DNA from: Bidens hawaiensis
Taxonomy: Eukaryota; Streptophyta; Magnoliopsida; Asterales; Asteraceae
Assembly: GCA_021521415.1 (NCBI GenBank)
Contig: JAIQDT010000106.1
Location: 1,353,001 to 1,417,000 of the forward strand
DNA: 64,000 nucleotides
Reading direction: 5' to 3'
In this document: positions 1-12,100 of the stretch, one piece after another
How the letters are laid out: each line of letters starts with the position of its first letter
Position numbering within the stretch: position 1 is the stretch's first letter
The notes under the pieces: model-generated
Databases searched by the model: none
Seen by the model: only the letters and a program-made list of their open reading frames with translations
What the model was told of the DNA's origin: nothing
Program-made: the position numbers and the translations under genes

Positions 1-237
1 TCCGTCACAGATCTAACTTATTTCGCCCAAATTTTACTTTTCAAACATAAATTGAGACTACGCTTAAGATGAATTCAATCAATTAATCAATTGATCTATC
101 GATCTATCCATCTATCGACCGGTATAACACAGATCTGATAATTTTTCACGGATTAATCGAAGAAAACGAAGATCTGATAAATTATTATTATATTATTTCG
201 ATTTTTTTAATTAATTTTTGTATTAATTGAAGGAAAA
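1..237 (+). promoter_or_regulatory. 5' flank and probable 5' UTR of the CPL1-like gene
   Basis: AT-rich sequence directly upstream of the ATG at 238, with a short run of GATCTATC-type repeats around 92-120. It is probably leader plus proximal promoter. I cannot place a transcription start or a convincing TATA box, and the true promoter may lie outside the window. Confidence 0.4.
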
Positions 238-3200
238 ATGTATAAACCGGTGGTGGCGGTGTATGACGGAGAACGGTTACTCGGTGACGTGGAGGTGTAT
301 TATAATCCAAATCTGATGAATGTTCAGAATATTAGAGAGAAACTGAAGGATAGGATTCGGATATCATATTATTCGACACCGAGTGAGAGATGCTCACCGT
401 TAGCTGTGCTGCATACGGTTACTAGTTCTGCAGCAGCCAGTGGTGTTTGCTTGAAACTGGAGAGCGTGAGCAACGGTTTCGGTTTCGGTTCGGGTTCGAA
501 CTCAGCGTTGAGTGTATTGCACTCTACTTGTCTCACGGAGAATAAGGTATAATACACTAACTACCTCACAACAACAACAATAATAATAATAATAATAATA
601 ATAAGCAGATTAATTAACAAAAACACAGATGAATTGAAATTGAGAATGAATTGATAAATTATACTTAAACTGAAACCTTAATTTGAGCTAATTATAGCTG
701 AATATGTTTTATTATATGAGGACTTTGGTGGACAAAGATGAGACTATTAAAAGGAAACTTGAAGTAAATTTGACTAGATGAAGAACTTATATAGTGAAGT
801 TAGGGTGTCTGTTTTTTTATGAATTTTGGACTGTTTGTTATTGATAATTACAGATGAAATTGGAACTTTGAACGATTTCCTTGATGAGGAACACGCATAT
901 AAAGTGAAGTTAGGGTCTCTGATTTTTTTATGAATTTTGGACTGTTTGTTATTGATAATTATAAATGAAGAACTTACAAGAGAACCTAAAATTGGAACTT
1001 TGAACAATTTTTATGAAGAACTCATATAGTATAAAGTTAGAATTTTTGATTTATTTTCTGAGTTACAAATGAAATTGGAACTTTGAACAATTTCCTTGAC
1101 AAAGAACATTTTTTTTTCTGAATTTTCTGAAATTTTGGACTTTCTGCTATTGATAATATTTATAAATGAAGAACTTAAAAGAAAGACTAAAATTGGGACT
1201 TTGAACAATTTCTTTGTACTTTGGATTGACTGTTTGAAGAGCTCATACAGTAAAGTTAGGATTTCTGATCTTTTTCTGAATTTTGGACTATTGTTTATTG
1301 ATAATTACAGATTATAGATTACAGATTACAAATGAGAATATATTTTAAATTCTTAAACATGGACTCAGGGCTATAATTATTCTGGGAATGAACTTGTAAT
1401 ATACAAATTAAGAAGCAGTTTATAATCCTCTTTGCAACTTTGAACAATTTACTTAGAACAACTATGAAGAACTGATACAGTAAAGTTAGGATTTCTGAAT
1501 TATTTTGGTTTTTTCTCAATATTGGACTGTTCCTTATTGATAACTGCAAATGAAAATATACTTCAAATACTTCAAATTTTCAAACAAGGACTTAGGGCTA
1601 TATGATTTTCAGTTCTGGGAATTAACTTCTAAGAAGCACAAATTAAAACCAGTTTATCAAAGGACTGATTTGACTTGCAACTTGCAGTTTCATCTCAAAT
1701 TTGGACCTATGGACATTACTTTTCAGTTTTGAGAGAGAACTCTTGATTGAATATATTGTTGAAGTACATAAACTTGCAATATGGTTTATTCCACTGGAAT
1801 AATTTGGTCCTGAAGAATAAACTATTTGTGTTAAGGCACTTGCCTTTTTCATTAGATTATGCTCAGTCTTAAGAAAACTCAATTGGTTTACTGGAGAAAT
1901 ACATTATCTGGCCCTGTACTTTTTATTCATTGAGAGATTGAGTCAGGGTAAACAAAGAAATTTCAAACAAAAAAATTGAAAAACAGTTTTCTTTTCACAT
2001 ATTGTGTGATCGTATTCGTTATTAAGGCGTAGATGTGTAAATTTTTTATTGCTTTGTTATAAGCAATGACTTATTCATCCGGAAATTTATGCAAGTGCAT
2101 CATTAAATGATTCTGTAAATTTTAATTCTATTTCCATCTGAATGTGTTGTTGACTATGTGCCCATATGCAGACTGCTGTTGTTTCACTTGGTGGAGATGA
2201 GCTACACTTGGTCGCCATGCGCTCTAGGAGAAACGATTTACTTCCGTGTTTTTGGGGATTTAATGTTGCACCGGGACTTTATGAGTCATGTCTTGTCATG
2301 CTAAACTTAAGATGTCTTGGCATTGTATTTGATCTTGACGAGACTCTTATAGTGGCCAATACTTCAAGGTCATTTGAGGATAGAATTGAAGCTTTACAAA
2401 GGAAATTAAGCTGTGAAATGGATCCACAACGCATTGCTGGCATGCTTTCTGAGATTAAACGGTATCAAGATGATAGAAATATACTAAAGCAATATGCAGA
2501 AAGTGATCAAGTTGTTGAAACTGGCAAGGTAATCAAAGCACAGCCTGAGGTTGTCCCTGCTTTGTCTGATAGCCATCAAACTCTTGTTCGCCCACTTATA
2601 AGATTGCAAGAGAAAAACATCATTCTTACCCGTATAAATCCAGTGGTATAATTTTTTTTATATATGGACCCTTTATTTTGTTTATTTATTTATTAAATAT
2701 CTTGATTATATTTCTTTTGCTTTTAAGATTCGCGATACGAGTGTCCTTGTGCGATTGAGGCCTGCATGGGAGGATCTTAGAAGCTACTTGATAGCAAGAG
2801 GACGGAAACGTTTTGAGGTTTATGTTTGTACTATGGCTGAAAGAGATTATGCTTTGGAAATGTGGAGGCTTCTTGATCCAGATTCAAATCTTATTACTGT
2901 AAAAGAGTTATTGAACCGTATCGTGTGTGTGAAATCTGGTTAGTTTGTGTTTCTTCACTTATATCATCTAATTGCTATTTGAGCAATTTAAGGCTAATGC
3001 ATTGCTTATTTCTTATATAACAGGTATGAAGAAATCACTTTTTAATGTTTTCCAAGACGGAAACTGCCATCCCAAGATGTCACTAGTTATTGATGATCGC
3101 TTGAAAGTGTGGGATGAGAGAGATCAGCCTCGTGTTCATGTTGTTCCTGCTTTTGCTCCATATTATGCTCCTCAAGCTGAAGTATTAACTAACTACACTC

Positions 3201-6200
3201 ATTAGTCTTATTATATATTCTCTTACTTAAATATACGAATTTTGTTTATAGCTTTCTTATACTATTATATTCATCTGTTATTTTTGTGCTTCTAGGCAAA
3301 CAGTGCTGTTCCTATTCTTTGTGTTGCCAGAAACGTTGCTTGCAATGTCAGAGGTGGTTTTTTCAAGTAAGAGTGCATTCTTTTTCAGAACTTCACATAT
3401 TATTAAACTTGTATTTTATATCCACTATTTTGTATTAGTGTATTTTTGTTGGTTCTTTTGGCATAACAAGTTCTGTCTTTGAGCAGAGAGTTTGATGACG
3501 TCCTTTTGCAACGAATTAATGACGTTGCACATGAAGATGATATAAAAGATATATTGCCTCCAGATGTGAGCAACTATTTGATTTCTGAGGTTTGTGACAC
3601 AAAATGATTAAGCTTTCCTTCTTTTTTGCACTTTTAATTATGGCTTTTATTTTTGCAACCATTGTGATATAATCTTGCTCATTGTCCAGGATGATCCTTC
3701 GGCTATAAATGGGAATAAAGAATCAGTTGGTTTTGATGGAATGGCTGATACTGAAGTAGAAAGAAGGTTAAAGGTAGCTTATCTTTTCACAGTGCTATTC
3801 TTTTTTTTAGATGTGACATTTATATCATAAGTAAAACTTTTATTATTTTGACCATCCAGGAGGCTATAGCTTCATCAACCATAGCTCCACTGATGCCTAA
3901 ACTTGATCCAGTACCTAAGACAGCTTTCCAGTACAATCCTGCACCTGCATCAATATCAATGCCTATTGCGCCTCCAGCACCAATTGTCCGATATGCCAAT
4001 AAGCAACTGCCGCCTATACTTGAACCATTGACTAAAGTGAACCATCAAGAAACAAGCTTACACAGTTCACCTGCACGAGAAGAAGGTGAGGTGCCAGAAT
4101 CTGAACTAGACCCTGATACAAGACGCAGACTCCTCATTTTACAACATGGTATGGACATGAGAGAACAACCCCCCACTGAACCACCACCACCGCCTCAGTT
4201 TCCTGTAAGGCCACCACCTCCAATGCAAGTTCCTGCTCCCCGGGTTGAGCCACGTGGCGGGTGGTTCCCGATGGGGGAAGAAATGGGTCCTAGACAGATG
4301 AACCGAATAGCGCCACCTCCTAAAGAATTTCCTATACATTCTGAACCTATGCATATTGACAAAAAACACAATCTCATGCCACCACCTTTCGTTCATAAGG
4401 TTGAACCTTCTATAATGCCTGATAGAATTATTGAAAATCAGAGGCTTCCTAAGGAGGTAATTAATGGTTCTACCGTTCTTAATCATTTAGTTTAATAAGC
4501 TATAAATATATATGAATATATACATGTAAATATTTTGCAGGTTCTTCAAAGAGATGATAGTATGAGGTTAAGCCATTCACCTCCTGTTTACCCCTCATTT
4601 CCAGGTGAGCCAAATGGTTTCTTGGTTCTTTTTAACATTGATAATTTGGTCAACGCTTGTACATAAAATGCTTGACAAAAATTGGTATATCAGATTAAAC
4701 AAACAGTGTGTAGTATTAAAATTGATTTCAAAGTTTGATATACGTTTTAGATAAAATGGATCCTTAGTACATGTTATACCCATGAAAAATACAGAAACTG
4801 TAATAATTATGCATTTAAAAAGTTTCAGCTTTTACTTAAATTTGTAACACCAATAAAAATGCAGATACATAGTGTGGAAAACGTTTTCATTGATTCTTTT
4901 GATTTATGGTTCAATGCATTTTGCATGTTTAATTATATTCGTAGTGGGACTTCGAAAACAAGTTTTTTTTGAATAATGGATTGTATTTCACTATTCTGAA
5001 GGGCCAGGGGAAGGAAGTTCTTTAGGTCAATCATCATCCAGCAACAGAGAGATGGATATTGAAACCGGTGGCAATGATACTTTCACCGAATCTCCTGCTG
5101 AATATCTACACTTTATTGCCTTTAAATGCGGAGCCAAGGTATTAGAATAATGAATCCTGGTTTACCAAATGCCTTTTAAACGTCCATTATGTTTACGGAT
5201 TATTAAATGTATATACATATGCAGGTGGAGTTCAGGCCAGCTCTTCTTCCTAGTATTGACCTGCAGTTTTCTGTTGAGGTATTTGAAATCTCGTTTAAAA
5301 GCTCCAGTGTGTTAGTTTGAGACAATAATCTGAGTCAAACACTCACCGTCTTTTACAGGTATGGTTTGCTGGTGAGAAAGTCGGTGAAGGAACTGGAAGG
5401 ACCCGAAAGGAAGCTCAACATCAAGCTGCTGAGTCATCTCTTATGAATTTGGCAGGTATGTTTTTGCTACTGAAATTTTGATTTTTTTTTTATTTTATAT
5501 AGTTTGTATGTTTTGATGTTTTATCTGACCATAGTCACGATGTATATTAACTAACAAGTGTGAACAACGATTCTAACGATTGTAGGCAATGTTGATGCAG
5601 ATAAATATTTATCTCGTCAAAAATCAGGAGACGATGGAAGGTTTATAAATGATGGAAATTCTTTCGGGCATGAATCTATGCCATATCCAACTGCTTCCGG
5701 ACCAGTTAAGCTAGAGAATCCTAGAAAAGGATCAATCGCTGCACTTAATGAATTAGTAAGATCTCATTATATTATTAATATAAACATCAGTCACTGTGCT
5801 CATTGACCTAATACCTAGTCATTCATTTCAGTGCATGATGGAGGGTTTGGGTTTTACTTTTCAACCTCAGCCTCAAGTTTCATCCAGTATGGGCCAGAAC
5901 AATGAACTATATGCACAGGTACAACCTGACCTGATTTATCATATGATTGTTTATTCAGTTATGAATAGGCATGTAAACGAACCAGACGTTCGATGAACTG
6001 TTTGGCGGGAAGTTCGCTTATTTAATAAACGAACGAACATGAACAAAAAATTTGTGCCCGTTTAATTAAACGGACATGAATGCATGTTTCGTTTGTTCAT
6101 TTATGTTCGTGAACGTTCGTTTATTTTCGTTTACATATTAATAGAAAATAATTAAATTTTATCTTGAAGAGTCATCTAGTTAATGGTTTTATATTTGTTC

Positions 6201-6798
6201 ATTTGTGTTGATTTAAGCTTGTTCATTTATGCTTGTTTGTGTTTATTTACATTTGTTTATATATGTTCATTTTTGTTTGTTTATCTTTGGTCAGCTATGT
6301 TCATTTATGTTCGTGAACTGTTCGTTTAGAAGTTAAAACAAACGAACATAAACGAACACGAGCATGTTCATTTTTTAAATAAACGAACACGAACACATTG
6401 TGTTCGATTAAGTGTCCGTGTTCGTGTTCGTTTAAAGTTAAATGAACAAACCCGAACATGCCCTTGTTCGTGTACGTTCTGGTTCGCTTAAAGGCCTACT
6501 TATGAATGTTTTTATATCTCTTCATTTTGTATATTGGGCGTGTTTTCAGGTTGAAATAGATGGTGAAGTGTGGGGTAAGGGTGTCGGGTTAACATGGGAC
6601 GAAGCTAAGATGCAGGCTGCTGAAACTGCTTTTATAAATCTGAAAGCAAGAATCGGACAATACCCTCAAAAACGTCAACCCTCTCCCAGGTCATTCCAGG
6701 GAATGCCACCTAAGCGGTTTAGACCGGAGTACCCAAGAGTCCTGCAACGAATGCCTTCGTCAGCAAGATACCCCAAGAACGCTTCACCCGTTCCTTAA
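238..6798 (+). CDS. CPL1: RNA polymerase II C-terminal domain phosphatase-like 1 (CPL1/FIERY2 type)
   Basis: Fifteen exons join in phase: 238-546, 2172-2645, 2728-2938, 3024-3181, 3296-3366, 3487-3589, 3690-3773, 3860-4456, 4541-4604, 5002-5138 (or from 5008), 5225-5278, 5359-5455, 5586-5755, 5832-5918 and 6550-6798. They give about 954 residues, close to Arabidopsis CPL1. The FCP1-like phosphatase core holds the catalytic DLDET motif near residues 157-161 and the stretches [18 protein letters not shown] and [22 protein letters not shown] Pro-rich linker in exon 8 contains [19 protein letters not shown]. Two double-stranded RNA binding domains follow, one in exons 10-12 and one in exons 14-15 ([19 protein letters not shown]). 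Known role of the family: nuclear CTD Ser5 phosphatase that represses stress-responsive transcription and assists microRNA processing. The acceptor of exon 10 is ambiguous by 6 bases; both choices stay in frame. Confidence 0.95.
775..1560 (+). repeat. Degenerate tandem repeat in CPL1 intron 1
   Basis: At least five imperfect copies of a module seen here: GTGAAGTTAGG, then a T run, GAATTTTGGACTGTTTGTTA, TTGATAATTACAGATGAA, and ATTGGAACTTTGAACAAT. Copies start near 790, 905, 1030, 1250 and 1480, with spacing of roughly 115-230 bp. Lengths vary by internal deletion. No coding signal. Confidence 0.7.
5966..6498. mobile_element. hAT-like MITE with GTTCGTTTA-type interior (CPL1 intron 14)
   Basis: The 533 bp insert begins TAGGCATGTAAACGAACC and ends GGTTCGCTTAAAGGCCTA. 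It is flanked by GTTATGAA (5958-5965) and CTTATGAA (6499-6506), a 7 of 8 match to an 8 bp target-site duplication as made by hAT transposases. The interior is built from short self-complementary strings such as GTTCATTTATGTTCGTGAAC and TTAAACGAACATGAAC. No transposase is present. The same interior vocabulary recurs at 16360-16900 and 24580-25460. Confidence 0.75.
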
Positions 6799-8322
6799 CA
6801 AATCTTCTAACGGAGTATAAATGGATGATTCTTAACAGCAAACTGCTTTACCATGACGGTAGTTAAGTACCTGTTTGTGAATGAAACCGTCTGGGTCAAG
6901 ACCTTTGGTTGTATTTGAACTTGGATCCGTGGTTACAAAGATGCGAGCAAAGCAGATAATATCCGCTCTATCTGCACCTTTGGGTTATCGGGAAACTGTT
7001 AACAGCTCTGGGCAACGTTAGGATTGACAACCGATACAGGTTCTTGATTGGGGGTGAATGATGAATGGTGTTGCTTGACATTTTGAAGCAACCGTTGTGC
7101 CAAAGATGATTTGCTGAATTTAAATTGATGACGATGATGATTGTAAGTTGTAACTTTGTAGGTTGTAGTAGCTGCTGCCATCAAAGGCCGTTTTTTTCTT
7201 TTTGTTATTTAAGTGATGCTTCCCGACGTAAATCTTTTTATTTTTGGGAAGGATTTAATTTGTTTTACATTTTTTTTGTCTGTGGATGATGGTTATAGAC
7301 AAGGCAACAAGGGTGCGAAAAATATTTTGCCTGGTGAGACGTCAGCTTGCCCGTCCGCCCTCCTCGTCCTTTGCATCTTGCGCTCAAGCCATTGGCTATC
7401 TTTCATCTAATTCACCATGCCATGTTGGATGGCCTGCTGCGAGTTTGGAGAATGTTTAAAGTAAAAAATGTAAAGTATGATGTTCATAATAATTAAGTTA
7501 AAAATATGTTTTCTTGATACTCTATGCATACATTATTGGACACCCCAAGTAAAAAATGTAAAATGCATATTTTGGAAATTGAAAATTATTATTTTCTCAG
7601 ATGTTAAGGAGTAACCTATAGGTAATTATAATTTACTCAAAAGATAAAAGTTCTGGTCTCTTATATTAATTTAAAATTAAAATATTGTTATTAATATCAA
7701 CATTTTAGTTGGTTAGGTGTAAAAGTAAAAATAAAAAATGGATGAATATAGTAGATTCCTAACACCAAGGTTTTAAAGTATGAAATGATAGTTTGGTAGT
7801 TGTAAAGACTAAAGACATTCTTGTCTTAAGTACAAAGATAACATGATTGGTGGATGGCTTAGCATTTGCTTGATCTGTTAAGTCACACCTTCAAGTTCAA
7901 GTGATTAACGGAACTTTGAACTTGAACCCAAAACTAATTTTTATCTACATCAATGTTAACATAGTGATTTTTTTTCTATAATAGATTACTCATACAATAA
8001 ATATGTAATTCACTAACCTAGAGATATCATCGTAAAAATAAGAGTTATTTAAATAAATGGTTCACGTGTTTAGTTCATATTACAGTTTTGATTCAACCTA
8101 GAGACATGAATCGAATCAATCTAGGTTTAATCAGATCGGGTTCTGATCTAATTGGATTGGGGTTAACATAGGTCGTTTTAAGAAGTATAAAGTTAATTTC
8201 AGTTGAAACAAATTATGACCAAAATTACGTAGATTTAAGTGAGTTGAATTAATAACTAAAGGTGGAGCCATAGAGGCGACAACGGTCACAACAACGAACA
8301 TGATATAAGCGACATCGCTATG
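6799..8322 (+). other. CPL1 3' UTR followed by intergenic DNA
   Basis: The first few hundred bases are GC-richer and probably belong to the CPL1 3' UTR. Short open frames at 6999-7184 (-) and 7213-7410 (+) lack recognisable domains and I leave them out. The rest is AT-rich intergenic sequence with no supported feature. Confidence 0.4.
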
Positions 8323-8955
8323 GTGGGGACGTGACTAATGGAGAGTCGGTAGGTCGAATTCCCTACAAAAATCCGGATTAACTTATCAACTCATTTAAAA
8401 TTAAAATAAAAAATGAAAACGGAAATTTTGATTTTAGTAGACGTGGGCAAAAAAACTGTTAACAGAACCAAGGTCGAATCGGTTTGAAACCGATTATGTA
8501 GATTCCAGTTTGAAACAGTATGTTTGGAACTTGTTTGTAATTCTCACTATCGAAACCGGTTTCAAACTGGTTAACCGAACTGAATAAAACCGATCGTAAC
8601 CCGAACCCAAACCAATTTATAAGCAAGTCAAGAAACCAGTTTCATTGACGTGGGGACGTGATGGAGAGTCGGCAGGTCGACAAAAATCCGGATTAACTTA
8701 TCAACTCATTTAAAAATAAAATAAAAAAATGAAAACGAAAATTTTGATTTTAGTCGACGCGGGCAAAAAAAGTAGTCAACCGACCCGAAAATCGAACAAA
8801 AACCGAACCGGTTTGAAACTGATTATGCAGATTTCAGTTTGAAACCGTATGTGTAATTCTCACTATCAAAACCAATTTCAAACTGGTTACCCGAACCGAA
8901 TAAAACCGATCGTAACCCGAACCCAAACCAATTGTAAGCAAGTCAAGAAACCAGT
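8323..8955 (+). repeat. Two-copy tandem duplication upstream of the clathrin light chain gene
   Basis: Copy 1 spans about 8323-8649 and copy 2 about 8650-8955. Both begin GTGGGGACGTGA and contain AATCCGGATTAACTTATCA, then an AACCGGTTTGAAAC-rich segment, then ACCGATCGTAACCCGAACCC, and end GCAAGTCAAGAAACCAGT. The copies differ by small indels. The second copy ends about 170 bp before the clathrin start codon. Confidence 0.8.
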
Positions 8956-8956
8956 C

Positions 8957-8997
<41 letters not shown>

Positions 8998-8998
8998 T
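8957..8998 (+). repeat. (TAA)n microsatellite
   Basis: A run of about 13 TAA trinucleotides directly after the duplicated block and about 130 bp before the clathrin start codon. Confidence 0.9.
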
Positions 8999-9127
8999 TA
9001 CGGACACAAACTAAAAAGGTTAGATATAAAAGTGGCATCCACGAAAACGGCCTAAAAACCCACCCAAACAGATTTATAGAGAGAGAATCTGGAGAGAGAA
9101 AGTAAAACCAAAGCCAAAACCAAAACG

Positions 9128-12100
9128 ATGTCGTTCGATACCTTCAGCGTCGACGGCGAAGACTCCACCACTAACATTCAATCCTCCGGTCAATTCGACG
9201 AAGGCTACTTCGACTCCAACTTCTCAACCGCCGATACGCCGTCGTATCAGTTTAATACCGAACACGTGTCAGTTGACAGTCCGGATCCCTACGGATTCAC
9301 TTCGCATCCGGATCCGGATCCGATCGATTCATCCTCGGTTCCGATCTCGAACGGTAGTCAGAGTTACGATTTAGGTCAGGATGCTGACGGACTGTTTAGT
9401 TCCGATGGACCGGTGCTTCCTCCGCCGAGTGAGATGCGTGAGGAAGGATTTGCGCTTCGTGAGTGGAGGAGGTGAGGTTTTACTGTTATCGATCTGGATT
9501 TGTTAACTGATTAGGTGAAATTGTAATAGATCTGATTAGGATTTGACTATTTTATAGTTTATCGAACTTATTGTTGTTTAAGCAGCTAGTAGCCTGGTAG
9601 CGTGAGTTTGATTTTGATCGTGTTATTTGCAGCATGTTAATCATTTAGGTTTAAATAACAGATGATATTATTGTAATAATCTGATTAGGTGAAATTGTAT
9701 GAGATCTGACTAGGATTTGATCTAGTATAAGCAGTAGTGAGTTTGACTATTTTATAGCTTATTGAACTTATTGTTGTTTAAGCAGCTAGTAGCCTAGTAG
9801 TTTGATTTGATCGTGTTATTTGCAGCATGCTAATCATTTAGGTTTTAGTGTTATGGATCTGGTATTATTGTGATAGACTGATTAGTTGAAATTGGATTAG
9901 ATCTGATTAGTATTTGAAATAGTATACTGTGTAGTGAGTTTGACTATTTTATTGTTTATTGAACTTATTGTTGTTTAAGCAGCAGCTAGTAGCCTAGTAT
10001 TTTGATTTTGATCGTGTTATTTGCAGCATGCTAATCATTTAGGTTTTAGTGTTATGGATCTGATATTATTGTGATAGACTGATTAGGTGAAATTGGATTA
10101 GATCTGATTAGTATTTGAAATAGTATACTGTGTAGTGAGTTTGACTATTTTATTGTTTATTGAACTTATTGTTGTTTAAGCAGCAGCTAGTAGCCTAGTA
10201 TTTTGATTTTGATCGTGTTATTTGCAGCATGTTAATCAGTTAGGTTTTAGTGTTATGGATCTGAAATTATTGCAATTAACTGATTAGGTGAAATCGGATT
10301 AGATCTGATTAGTATTTGATTAGTATGCGTGTAGTGAGTTTGACTATTTGGAGTGTATTTGATTTAGTAGTGTGATTGTGATTGTGTTATTTGCAGCATG
10401 TTAATCATTTAGGTTGAAGTAGCAGATTGTTAATATTGGAAACTAGATTTATTGGAAGTATGTGTTGATCATGCCACCTAGGGTTTGCTCTTCGTGAATG
10501 GAGGAGGTGAGGTTTTAGTGCTCTGGATCTGGTTTTGTTAAATGATTAGGTGATATTGTGTTAGGTTAGATCTGATTAGAATTTTATGTAGTGTTTGTGT
10601 AGCGAGTTTGACTTTACTGGAGTTTATTGAAGTTGTTTAGATAGCTAGTAGTTTGATTTTGATCGTGTTATTTGCAGCATGTTAATCATTTAGGTTTTGG
10701 TGTTGTGGATCTGATGTTATTGTAATTAACGGATTAGGTGAAGTTGCATTAGATTAGATCTGATTAGAACTTATTGTGATTTAGGCAGCTAGTAGTTTGA
10801 TTTTGATAGTGTTATTTAGGTTTAACAGATGATTAATATTGAAATTGTGGTTGTAGATCTGATTAGAAGTTGATTTAGTGTTAGTGTAGTGAGTTTGAGT
10901 GTTTGACTATTTGGAATTGATTGAATATGTTGATATTTAGATGATTGATATTGGAAACTAGATTTATAGGAAGGTTTTGCGCATCGTGAATGGAGGAGGT
11001 GAGGTTTTACTGTTGTGGATCTGGTTTTATTGTAATTAACTGATTAGGTGAAGTTGTAATAGATTAGATCTGATTAGAACTTATTGTGATTTAGGCAGCT
11101 AGTACTTAGTTTGATGTTGATCGTGTTATTTGCAGCATGTTAATCATTTAGGTTTAAGTAACAGATGATTTGTATTGAAGACTAGAGTAATTAACTAATT
11201 AGATGAAATTGTTCTGGATCTTAGAGTAAATAACTGTTTAGGTGAAATTGTATTAGATTAAATCTGATTAGAATTTTATTTAGTGTTTGTGTAGTGAGGT
11301 TGGTTATTTGGAATTTGTTGAACTTATTGTGATTTAGGTGGTTAGTAGTTTGATTTTGATCGTGTTATTTGCAACATGTTAATCATTTAGGTTGAAGTAA
11401 CTATTGAGTTATAGGAAGCATGTGTTGATCATGCTACCTAGGGTTCAGTATTCGTGAATGGAGTAGGTGAGGTTTTAGTTGTTTGGATCTGATTTTATTT
11501 CTTGTTTCTGGTTTTTTTGGCTCTTAGAGTAATTAACTGATTAGTTGAAATTTCACCGGGTCGAATTTGATTAGAACTTGACTTAGTATTCGTGTAGCGA
11601 TTTTGACAGGCAGCTAGTAGTTTGATTGTGCTATTTGGACCAGGTTAAGGTGTATTTCTTGCTGTTCAATTTAGGTTTTGAAGATGATTAATATTGAAAA
11701 CTAGATTTGTAGTAGGTATATGTTGATCATGCACCTAGGTGGCATGATCAACACCTATATTCCTATGAATCTAATTTTTAATATGATTCGTCTGCAAAAC
11801 CTAAATTGAACAGGAACAAATAAATCTTAACATGGTGCAAATAAGACGATCAAACCACTAGCTACCTGAATATCAACAAGTTCAATAAACCCAGCAAGGT
11901 CAAAATCGCTATATAAATACCACATAAAGTTCTAATCAGATCTGGTGCAATTTCACCTGATCAGTCAACTACTTTATAATCTACAACAAACCAGAAACAA
12001 TAAGCAATAAAATAAGATCCTGCGAACTGAAACTCTTAACAACTCCATTCCTGAAGAGCAAACCCTAGGTGGCATGATCAACACACACGTCCTATAAATC

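Noticed and set aside
4139..4486. Minus-strand 115-codon open frame
   Set aside because: Exact antisense shadow of CPL1 exon 8, whose coding sense is certain. The Trp-rich protein is the reverse of Pro codons.
6999..7184. Minus-strand open frame beginning MMAAATTTYKVTTYNHHRHQ
   Set aside because: It lies in the probable CPL1 3' UTR, has no recognisable domain, and its composition fits chance reading of repeats such as GATGATGATT.
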